Assembly: GCA_940671915.1 (NCBI GenBank)
Contig: CALNVZ010003433.1
Coordinates: forward strand, 26,882,139-26,946,138
Reading direction: 5' to 3'
From: Paracentrotus lividus
Lineage: Eukaryota > Echinodermata > Echinoidea > Camarodonta > Echinidae
DNA length: 64,000 bases
Numbering within the stretch: position 1 is the first letter of the stretch; each line of letters begins with the position of its first letter. The translations under genes were made by a program, and so were the position numbers. Below the pieces are notes generated by a model. That model did not search any database. It saw nothing but the letters and a program-made list of their open reading frames with translations, and was not told the origin of the DNA. Positions 36,867-49,400 of the stretch are shown here, piece by piece.

Positions 36867-39800
36867 GTAAGTGTCAATAGATCAATCGATAGTAACCAAT
36901 CATGGTCCTTGGTGCATGAACTTCTTTCATAAAAGTCTCAGAAGCGATGAGAATGGTTGTTAGAAATTTTTAATTGATCATAACTTAAAGGGGAAGTTCA
37001 CCCTGGAAATTTATTGGTGTTAAAAAATGCAGAAAAATAAAAGAAAAATATGAGTGAAGGTTTGAAGAAAATCGACCAAAAAAGAAAGAAGTTATGAATA
37101 TTTAAAATTTTGATTATGTGACGTCACGTGCTAGCAGCTCTCCTATGTGTTATGTAATGTAAATTCGATAAAGTGTCATTTTTTTCTGAAGAATATTAAT
37201 CATATCACCTGTGCGGTCGATATATCATCAAATCTATGTTCTTATACACGCCTCTAACAAATTGACCCATTCCTTCATCAAGAACCATGAAAAAGACGAA
37301 TTTATGGAATTTACATACACAATACATGGGAGAGCTGCTCGCACGTGACGTCACAGAATCAAAACTTTAAATATACATAACTTCGCTATTTTTTGGTCGA
37401 TTTTCTTCAAACTTTCACTCATATTTTTCTTTCATTTTTCTTCATTTTTTAAAACAAAAAGAATTCCAGAGTGAACTTCCCCTTTAACACGAGATTCTTT
37501 TGATATTTTTTTCTCAAAACTTTAAGGAAGAGGGTGGACATATTTCTGTATTTAAGCGGCAATAATGACATTTATTTCCTCACAGAAGGGTGAAATAACA
37601 AAAAAAGTTGCTCTGGAAAAGCTGTAATGCAACTACATGTAACCAACGTATTTCTTTCCACACATGATATTTTAGATTGCATACCAAATCTAGATAGCTT
37701 ATTTGAAACTTCAATATGTACATCAGGTGGTGCAATTCATAAAACTGGCAAAAATATTATGGTTTGAGGAAAATAGTGAATTGTAAGAAGTGGATTTTTT
37801 TTTCCCCGTGTCCATTTCGTGTAATGCGATTAACCAATTTTTACCCCGTTGTGACGTTCAGAGTACATAGCCTGCAACATGTCCTATAGTGTTATTTTAA
37901 ATCTATGGTTGTTGCATGTACATGCAGGTTTAAATAGTTTCACTTATTAACGCCAGACACATGAAGAGTGTTCCAGGTATTTTGTAAATGTTGGTTTTCA
38001 TGGGGAATGCAAACGTTTTGCCAATTGCAGATTTGAAACATCGAACAGTCGCATTTTGTGTAATACAAGCATTTTTATGCGGCACAAGCTTTTAAAAAAA
38101 TATGACTGTTGGACTCTCGCAAATCGCAATTTGTAGCGATCGCGTCTCACCTTGCATGGTCACAGCATACAATCAATCAATAGCTTGTCATTGTCATTGA
38201 CTTGTCTTTCAACAGTTATACAATGACATGCAGGCTAACAAGGCGTCAGCTGGCTTCTTGACCCAGGTCAAGAGTCGTATAGGCATCCAATCAGAGAAGG
38301 GAACGTCGGATGTGAGCGCAACAGGAACGACTCATTCCTTCTCTCAAGAAGAAACTGTTGCATTCACAGGTAAAGTCATGGCTGCATTCATAGCAAACTT
38401 AAGTGTCGAAAGATGACCAATTTAGTTCGTAGTAGATAGTAATAATAAATACAGCAATTTTTAATGCACCATCGATCTAGTTAAAACTATTCAGAGGCAC
38501 AGATTACCTCTCATTAAATTTTTCTCTCTCTATATAGCAAGATTGTGTTTACTTCGTTATCATTTGTAAGTTTCCTTACATTTTCCTTACATTTTTAATC
38601 TTCTTTTTTTTTTTCATATCATGATGTAATATATATTTTTTTATGATCCTATTCAGATTTCATCAAAACGACGCCAGAGTTGAAGAACGATCCTGACCTG
38701 GCTTCCAAACTGCAGGAACTGGAAGAATTGGAGGCACAGGGATCTGGACAAAACTGGCTCTTTACAGCTGTAGGTGATGGAATTTTACTCTGGTGAGAAC
38801 ACCTCCTATTTGTATCTTACACCCTTTTCACACAGTAATTTTTTAAAGTTTTTTTTTATAGCTGACTAAACTTTGAGCTGATTGAACTAGTGATTTTTTC
38901 CTCCATGTGAAAGAGCGTAAATGTATAATACAGTTTATACAGATCTGGACAAAACTGGCTCTTTACAGCTGTAGGTGATGGAATTTTACTCTGGTGAGAA
39001 CACACCCTACTTGTATCTTACAGCCTTTTCACACAGTTGTTTTTATAGCTGAGTATACTGAGGGCTGAACGATTTACCTTTAATACTTCAACCTTAAAAG
39101 TGATCATCCCTTAATATTCCTTCCTCGCTTTTTCCTACTCTCTCATACTCCAGTGAGAAAACAACATGTTTGAGCTCGGATCTCTCTCTTACTTTTGTCT
39201 CTTGCCCCATGATGTTTTTCTTAGTCAAAATACAACCCTTTAAATCTTACCTTTATCTCCCCGTCCCCAGCCTCTAGTCTGAACATACCCAAGTTATATT
39301 TTGTATCCTCCCCTTACCTCCACAGACAGTATAGATTAAAAAAAAGAAAATAAAACATCTTTTTCTCCTGCAGCAAAATGATCAACCTGTCCTCTCCTGG
39401 AACAATTGATGAAAGAGCAATCAACACCAACAAGCTCAATGTCTATACCCGCTCTGAGAACCTGACCCTGGCACTTAACTCAGCCAGTTCCATCGGCTGC
39501 AGTATTATCAACATCGACCCCCAGGATCTGATGAACGCCACCAAGCATCTTGTTCTTGGTATTGTTTGGCAGATCATTAGGGTAAGTCCATTAATAGCCG
39601 AAGTCTCGTCAGTATCGATCCCAGGATCTCCATGTACAAATGTGTAAGGGTAGATCCTTTGTCTGTGCCATTATCAGCATCCACATGATCTTCTAGGGTA
39701 GGTCCATTGCCTGACATAGCATTATCCAAATTGGAGCCCAGAATCTAATAAATGCCACCAAGCATCTTGTGCTTGGTATCGTTATGATTAGGGTAAGTCC

Positions 39801-42800
39801 ATCAGCTAAAGTCTCATCAGTATCGATCCCAGGATCTCCATGTACAAATGTTTAAGGGTAGATTCTTTGTCTGTGCCATTGTCAGCATCCACATGATCTC
39901 TTAGGGTAGGTCCATTGCCTGACATAGCATTATCCACATTGGAGCCCAGAATCTAATAAACGCCACCTAGCATCTTGTGCTTGGCATCATTTGGCAGATA
40001 ATTAGGGTAAGTCCATCAGCTGAAGTCTCATCATTCTCGATCCCAGGATCTCCATGTACAAATATATAAGGTTAGATCTTTTGTCTATGCCATTATCAGC
40101 ATCCACATGATCTTCTAGGGTAGGTCCATTGCCTGACATAGCATCATCAACATTGACCCCCAGGATCTAATGAACGCTACCAAGCATCTTGTTCTTGGTA
40201 TAGGGTCAAAGCCAAAAATAAGGGACCGCGACGGGACGGAATTTGATAGAGTTTTAGGCTCACAAAAAGAAAAATTAATATTTCCAGCCGCCATTTACCC
40301 TCACTAATATGTCGAGCTTACTTGAAAGTATCAATCTGCAAAAAAAATTTTTTTAATACATTTCGTTTTCACGGCAACGTCAAATATTTCGTTGCGCGAC
40401 GGGACGGAATGAAAATATCACGTGTTTTTTAAAAGAAGATTCAAACAAGAATTCTATCAAAGTTAATAACAAAGCTGACCATGTCAGGTGGGGTCTATTT
40501 GTTACTGTCCCATAGGTCACTAGTAAAAAAAGAGCTAGCAATTAAATCTAATAGATTATGATTTATAGACGATTTCCTAAAGGCATGTCAATTCCGTCCT
40601 GTCGCGCGACGGGACGGAAAATATGTTCTATGTACAAAGTGAATGGGAATTCAGAGAAGGGGGAAAAATTCACTTTTTTGTTCACAAATTTTCAAATCGC
40701 CATAGCGAGTAGAACTAATGATCCAAATTAAGTACAAATGGTATCATGGAAAGGGAATCAAATAGACTATCTGAAAAAGTTGTTATTTTAAAAATAGCAG
40801 CACTATAACGTGTCATGACCTTTTGACCTTTATTTTGACTTAGATTTGACTTGTGTATCCTGCGTCCTTGTGCCAATTTTTTGAAATCTGAATCCCATGA
40901 CACTATTTTACATATAATAACAATTTGGATGTATACATTTATTATTTGTTTGTTTCTAGCCCTCTCAAAATTGCTTAATTGCAAAAATGATATTACAGTC
41001 CCATACATAACTATCTGTGTGTGTGTCAATGTAGAGACCTGAAAGCGCGACGGGACGGAAAATGTTGAAACGTCAATTTTTTCTTATGAGTGGAGTATCA
41101 TTTCATTAGGGCGAGGATGTAGAGCCCCACTTATAAATTGATACATTCTAGAACATGGGTGACCCATCTTGTGTTTTTCATAGAAGAAAAATAACAATTA
41201 TGTGTCAAAGTACAAAAAACCTGAAAAAACACAATTTTTCCCCTAAAAATGTGAATTTTGACCTTAATATAAAACAATTTTTGATTTTTTTTTCAGGAAT
41301 GCAATGCTCCTAGATAGGGTATTCCATAATAAAAGTTGATATTGCCCTAACTTTTTAGGTTTTAATGTAAATTAATTAAACGTACATTTTCCGTCCCGTC
41401 GCGTAGAGAGGGCGCTATTTCCACATTCAAAGGCATTTTACAAGAAAGTCGGCAGGTCTTTTATATTGGACATATACATTTCCGAAATCTTTGGAATCTC
41501 AGCTTTCATATGATATATAATACTAGATATAACTACCAATTAGAAAATTTGACCAAAGTGAACAATACTTTTGGCTTTGACCCTATAGTTTGTTAGATCA
41601 TTAGGGGAAGTCCGTCGACTGTAGTGTCATCAACATCCACATGATCTGCTAGGGTAGGTCCATTGCCTGACATAGCATCATCAACATTGACCCTTGGGAT
41701 CTGGTGAACACCACCCAGCATTTTGTTCTTGGTATCGTTTGGCAGATCATTAGGATAAGTCCTTCGACTGTAGTGTCATCAATATCCACATGATCCTTTA
41801 GGGGAGGTCTGTTGCCTGACCCCCATGATGTAATGAACGCCACCAAGCATCTTATTCTTGGTATTGTTTGGCAGATTTTTAGGGTAATTCCGTCGACTTT
41901 AGTGTCATCAACTAAGGAACTGTTTCAGGGTCAATCAACTGTATTGTCATCAACATTAACCCTCTGGGACTTTGAGGCTAGGTCCATCACTTGTATGTCT
42001 GTATCGTCATCAGCATTGATCGCAAGAATCTGATGAACGCCACCAAGCATCTTGTACTTGGTTTTGTTTGGCAGATCATTAAAGTGTAAAGTCTATTGAC
42101 TTAGGGTCATCAACATTGACCCAAAGAACTACAAATGCATAAGGGTAGATCCTTTGTCTGTGGCATTATCAGCATTCACATGATCTTTGAGGGTAGATCC
42201 ATTGCCTGATATAGCATAATCAACATTGACCCTAAGGACCTATTTAACATGAACCATGGCAGTCTAATGAGCATGTTCCCACATGAGGTTTCTCCCTACA
42301 AAACTGCCTCCTGTACATGAAAATTGTATGAGGCAATATGAAGACCAATAAAGACAGGTGTAGATAGTTTGTCCTTGAGAAAGTTTTTCATCTAAACCTG
42401 CTGGGAAAATTTGTCAATTTAGTATTACCTGATTTATAGGGAATTTTACTCAAAAATTTACAAATCTTTTTGTCTCATATTCCTGTGCTGTTAAATTGAA
42501 ACATGTAGTGGTGAACTTCCCTTTAACAATTGCACTCTGGTACACACGTATATTTGTATCTTTTGGCCCTTTGTCATGCTTGTGCTAAGTGATTATGCAA
42601 ACAGTATTTCCTGGTTAGTTTAAATAGCTCACAGTGTATTTTGTTGTTGTTGTGCTTTTTGTTTTGCACTGCAAACTTCCCTTTTAGAAATAACTTATTT
42701 GTCCTGAAACAGAGGCATATTACATAGCGCTAAATGAAAGCGATGAGCCTAGGATTCCTCTTGTGGTGTTAAGCATTGAAACTTGAGAGTCAAAGCTTTC

Positions 42801-45800
42801 AAGTGACATTGTGTTTACAAGATTATGCAAAAGTAATTATTGCAATTAATGATTAAGAGAAATTTTCTTTTTCTCCCTCTGTTCTTTCAAGGCTTTCCAA
42901 TGGCATTTATTTTCTCTTCATGTAAACCATCGGTTAAATAAAGTTCCAATAATGTTATTTTTGGTGTAAATATTCTTGCATTCCCCCATATGTACAGTAC
43001 ATGTATAATACATGTATATAGACAGAAGGAAGTGGTTTAGAATTGTCCCAACTTTGTAGCTGATTTATATTTCTTTTTATCACGTTTAAGTTTCTATTTA
43101 TGACTACCCTTTGCAGATCTGTTTTAATTATATTTTGTATTTCCCCTTTCACTTTTCTTTCACATGAACTTTACCAATAGACCAAATGGTTTCCATGTAC
43201 AAAGTCATTTCCTTCTCTATCTTGTTTTTTAAATTCAAGATTATATCCTGATAGAGTAGGAAGCTATTTGCCAAAATATAAATGATTGCATTAAAAACAA
43301 CACAGTATAGTTTACATGGGATCAAGTAAATTGAATTTCCTTTTCTTTCTTTCTATTTGTTTTTGTTTTTATTTTGATGCAGTAGGAAATTTTATGATTA
43401 ACAAGATAACATTAATTCCATTTTAGACTTTACTAGTGGCATTTAATGCATGTTCTAGAATCATCTCAGTCTCTAGTACTTTTTCCCTCATGAATATCTC
43501 TGATATATCAAATTGAAACAATTGTACAACTACAGGGGGTGTATGCATAAATTAGAAGTTTATTTTTTAATATCTTCTTGTTTTCAGGTCACTACATTAT
43601 ATTACTCCAGTCCAGTGTTGGACACAGGACTTTGCCATGGGGTTATTTTTAATATAATTTGGAACAGAGGGGCATGGGCCTCCTGAGAACAAATAAATTA
43701 TAATTATGATACTGTCAGTTGATACACAAGGAAGTGCCACCATTAATACTAATGTACATACATGTACTTTCATTTTTTAAACTGAAGACACATTTCATAT
43801 TACCATAGCAGTATATTAGAAATTTTGTCTTTCTCTTTCTTTTTGAAGTACAAATGTACATATTAAGGAAATTATGTGTCCTTGAACTAACTAATAATTT
43901 CAGAATATTTCTTGGCTGCATGTACTAATTTCCCTTTGGAATACCGTTTGGTTCACACGGAAATTCCAAAATTAGAATACTGTTAGATATTAAATTGCAG
44001 ATACATGTAGTTTCATATTTCAGATGACAAGCACATACATACTTTTTCAGAGAATATGAGATAAAGTCGTAAATAACTTCTGCCTGAATTATTCTGTAAT
44101 TTCTTTTATCATAAATACACTATCATTTGATATTAATAAGGAACTGCCGACATTAAAATGCCTTTTTCCATCCTGTATGCAATATGACAAACTGGTACTT
44201 GTTTGTGAAATAGAAGATGTAGATTCTTGGATATGTTTTGATACAGTGGGAATTCAGCGTTCAGAGTAACAGATAATTTCTGACTAATAAGAAAATTCTA
44301 ACATTTTCCCTTTCTTGAATATCTTTTCATAAACAAGGAAATGCTACCATTTAAATACAGGATGCACTTAAAATTTTAAACACCTGTAACTACCTATCAG
44401 TTTCATATTACAACTGCCTGCTTTCTCTCTTTATAGACGGTGATTCTTTAATTTATCTTTTTGGAATATGAGGAAATAGTCTTCAAATTAATAGATAGTT
44501 TTTAGTAATTACTCTGTTCATTGCTTTCCCCTTGTGAATATCGTTGCTAAAAGTACCATTGTAATTGGAATGATGTAATTAATGAAACTGCAGATCACTT
44601 TTTTATTTCATATATTAAAAGCCCCTGTTAAAAAATAAGGAAAGAAAAAATGCAGATTGGTGAATATCTTGTACATTGTAGGAGGGTGAGCAATCATACT
44701 CTGCTCTGTACCTTTTTTTCTTGCTTGAATATAATTTCATATACAAGGAAATGCCACCATTAAATTGATTTAAGTCATTATTATCACATATCTATTTGCG
44801 TAATTCACTACTTTAAAAAAAAAATACTTCTAACCATACATTTGTAAACTACAAGAAGTGAACCATTGGATTATATCTTGATACATACAATGTAATTTTC
44901 GTCAGAGAGCCTAAACTCTCCTCTGTACCATTTTTCTTGCTTGAATATTATGTCATATACAAGGAAATGCCACCATTAAATTAATTTTAGTCATTATTGT
45001 CACAGATCTATTTGCGTAATTCACTACTTTTTTCAATACTTCTAAACATACATTTGTAAACTACAAGAAGTGAACCATTGGATTATATCTTGATACATAC
45101 AATGTAATTTTCGTCAGAGAGCCTAAACTCTCCTCTGTACCATTTTTCTTGCTTGAATATTATGTCATATACAAGGAAATGCCACCATTAAATTGATTTA
45201 AGTCATTATTGTCACAGATCTATTTGCGTAATTCACTACTTTTTTCAATACTTCTAAACATACATTTGTAAACTAGAAGAAGTGAATCATTGGATTATCT
45301 TTTGATACATACAATGTAACTTTTGTCGAGAGCCTAAGGCCTTAAATTTCATCAGTTTTAGGGCAAGGCCATTTTTTCATCTATAGAGCACTTTTTCTTA
45401 AGTACAGCACCATTAGCTATGTTCACACGGGATCATCGGGGTTTTAGTCCTCGAGGATTGTATCCTTAAGAATTTAAACCCCGACGGCTTGTTCTCGAGT
45501 TTCGTTCACACGGAGTGCTTATCCTCGGGGATAGTTATCCTCGAGGATAAGTGAGAGGCTCGATGACAGGAAGTACAAGTTGTATGTAGCGTGCGCTATT
45601 TATTTCCCTGTACTATTCGGCTATGTCCCTTGACTGAACCGGAAGTTTAACCGTTACAAAAAGGTCACTCTTATCCCCGAGAACAGTAACTCCAAGTTAA
45701 AATCGTGTCCACACGGTCAAACTCGCGATCGGAGACCACCCACCGCTTGGAGTTTCGAGCCTTAACCCTAAGATCTGTCGAGAACATAAACCCTGACTTG

Positions 45801-46426
45801 TCCTCGAGAACATAAACACCGAGTTTGTTCACAAGGGCCTTAACTCCAAGTTGTCCTCGAGAACATAGTCCTCGAGGACAACTTGGAGTTAACTTGGAGT
45901 TAAGGCTTGCCGTGTGAACGATACTAATGTAAATGTCTGGGAAAGGGCTTAAAATCTCCAAGGCCAAACCGGGAATTTTGGAAGAGGCATTAAGGCTACA
46001 TGTAGTAAGTTGGCATCCAAGGCCATGGCCTCCATGGCTGTTGATTAATTCAAGCCTACGTGTAGAGCCTTACAATAGAGAAAAATTTTCTGTCTTTTCC
46101 TTTTCATACATTTTGTAACATACAATGGTACATACGTAAAGGAAGTACATTATTATTTATTGGGTTTTCCCCCAAATTGTGTTAAATTGCATGCCATGTA
46201 CATGTACACAAAGAAAATGTCTTTTTACTGGGGTTTCAAGGTGAAAATATCAAGTATTTTCTGAAAGTCGCCCCATTTTCTTAACTTCAAATTGCATTAT
46301 AAGCCTGAGCTTTATGTAATGATAGACTTCCCTTTAATAACTCAAGCATTCCATTTTCATATGAAGTAACTTGCTCCATGAATGAGGAGAGCTTGAGGAT
46401 TTTCAGATACCCCATTTTCTAATAAA

Positions 46427-46459
<33 letters not shown>

Positions 46460-49400
46460 GGGGGGGGGGGGGTCTACACAACGTCCCAGGTTTGATAAGG
46501 CTGCTCAGAGAAGGAGAGAAACTCAGAGATCTTTCAGAAACTCCATCGTATTTTAACCTTTTGTAGGTGTTAATGGTTATGTTAACAGTGTGTTGGAGAA
46601 CTTCTTGTAGTATTCCATTTTTCATATGATATTAATTTTTTTCATGTTACAACAGATTTGTCTGTTTGCCAAGATTGATTTACACAATGTCCAAGGTCTC
46701 ATAAGGCTGCTCCAAAAAGAAGAACTTGAAGATATTTCAGAAACCCCATTTCCTTACAAATCCATTGTATTTTACCTTTAGATGTTCATGGTTATGTAAA
46801 TGACTTCTTCTAGTATTTCCTATTTAATGTGATGATACTAATTCTTTGATTTTACTAAGATTGATCTTCACAATGTCCCACGTCTGATGAGGGTGCTCCG
46901 AGAAGGAGAAGAACTTGAGGATTTTACAAAAGGCCATTTTTGGGATATAAATACTTCATTCCGAATATTTACCTTAAACGTGTTTAAAAAACTTTAATTA
47001 TTTTACACATACAAGGTCTTCTAGGTCTTCTGTACTTTCTCTAATAATAGTTTTTTTTTTTTCATCATATTAATTCTTTTATTTAATGACAGATTGGTCT
47101 GTTTGCCAAAATTGATCTTCACAATGTCCCAGGACTTATTAGGCTGCTCCGAGAAGGAGAAGAACTTGAGGATCTTCAGAAACTCACCCCTGAGGAGCTA
47201 CTCATCCGATGGGTCAACTACCATCTTGAACAAGCAAGTAAGTGTGATCTGTCTTGTTCTTCTGGGCCCATATTCATAAAACCTTCATAAGCCTAGTTAG
47301 AACCTAACTGAGTACTATTCCCTATGTAATTAGTTGACAGCTACATGTAGCTTTAGTATGGTTTTTGGGCACTGTGCGATGATTTTTAACTGGTTAATTG
47401 CTTTCAGCTTGTTGTTGGTCTTTGAATTGAACTAGATCAGTCTGCACTGTCGTTACCCATGCTCCACATTCCTGTGGATTACTCTCAGAGCCAAAATTTT
47501 CATGTTAACATAAAAATAAAACCCTCACAAAATTTCATTTTATACGGTATAAGGTTTCCATGAACCTATGCCATTTCAACCAAATTGGCATTGTGCGTGG
47601 TACCTATCTTTGAGCAAGTCGAAAATTTGTTTTTCTAGAAATTCCTTTTGTTTGTAGCATTTACATAGTATTTACACTGCTTGAGAGGTTTATAAACAAG
47701 AGTAATATCGCAGTTGTTTAATAGATTTTTGTTTCTTTTTATCATGACCTCTAGTAGTACCTCTCTATATGACCTCTACTCAAGATAAACATTCAAGAAT
47801 TACTCTTTATATGATTATTTATTCATTCCAATTTTGCTATCATGGTACTCAATTTTTTTCATTTTTTCTCGTTTTAGACGATCCCCGTCGCATCGGAAAT
47901 TTCTCTGGTGACATTCATGACTCGGAGGTCTACAAAACTCTTCTTGAACAGATCTGCCCCAAAGATATTCCACAGGAAGTGGTCCCTCTAGGCGTAAGTT
48001 TTATTTGTCCTTACTGAGGGGGTGTTTCACCAAGTTGTTAGTAAGGTTATGCAGGACTTTATGAATGACTGATGATCAGTTCTTGTACTAAATGATTGAG
48101 AATGTGTAGAACCCAAGAACATGTTCCATTTATTTGGAACATTAAAAACGACTTTGTAAAACATCCCCGGGACAATTTTCAGCTTTGGAAGACGGAATGC
48201 ATGCATGAATGAAACAACCCTATGGTACATGTATATCTCTTGGATACTTAAATTGGAATGTGGGTCACAATCCATAAAGGTCAAAGGTCAATGAACTCAA
48301 CGTTTCTAAAGTGCTGTACAATGCTGTATTCACTATATAACTTTTGAGAAGTATGAATCATTGTGATGATACCAGTTTTACATCTCTTAAAAACTTGGTC
48401 TAGTGCTAATGAAGGTCATATTCAACAAAGTTTAATTGTAATTGGCCGTAAAAAACACTGTACACATACTGTATTCATACCAATAGTACTTTTATTGAAA
48501 ATTTAACTCGAGTCCAATATAGACAATATTTTATAGATGTCAAAAGGTCAATGAACTTTTTGTGAAAATGGCCACAAAAAAAAGACGTTTGGTCACAAGC
48601 TCAAAAAATAGGGAGGCCCTCCCCCTACCCTTGCCCCATTAAGTAAGTGTTATACAAATGGAGTGATATAGCAATAATTCTCCTTGAATTTTTATATTTT
48701 TGTCATCCATATTGCTATTCAATGCTGTTTTCTTGATTGCACATACAGAAAAATCTTGACCAGCGAGCTGAAGCGGTTCTGAGGAATGCAGATGCAATGG
48801 ACTGCAGGGCCTTTGTTACAGCCAAGGTAACACTTCAAGTCATTAAAATTTGATGTTTTAAAATTTGGTGCTTGAACCTGGGTATCCATTTAAATACCAA
48901 GCTTAGCATTTAAGCTTGTAATAACCATAAGGGTTAAAATTCATAATGATATTGATGATTGTACAAATTTAGATTATCAGATGCTTGTACATGTAAAGTC
49001 TCTTTGACACAAAATATGAGGGCTGTTACAATAATGAAAAGTGAGCAAAGAAAATGGGATTCCATTGGGATTTGAACCCTAGACCTTAAGGTTACTAGAC
49101 AGGTGCTGTATCGCCTGAGCTATGGAAAGCCCTAATGGCTTGATTATGTTTTTTTTCCAGACAGAAGTATAAAAAATATAAAAAAAATCGAAATGACGGT
49201 TTAACATTAATGACTGTTAGGACACTGTGAAGGGGGATTCTAAGTCAATGGGTTAACATTAATGACTGTTTGTTTCTCTGTAGGACATTGTGAAGGAGAG
49301 TCAATGGGTTAACATTAGTGACTGTTTGTTTTCATGTAGGACATTGTGAAGGAGAGTCAATGGGTTAACATTAGTGACTGTTTGTTTCTATGTAGGACAT

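Noticed and set aside
41649..42033. Open frames with plastin-like segments in intron D
   Set aside because: They are copies of the exon D end in a tandem array, not additional exons; no acceptor precedes a complete exon.
45671..45967. Minus-strand 98-codon open frame
   Set aside because: Falls inside the CTCGAG-rich fold-back element.
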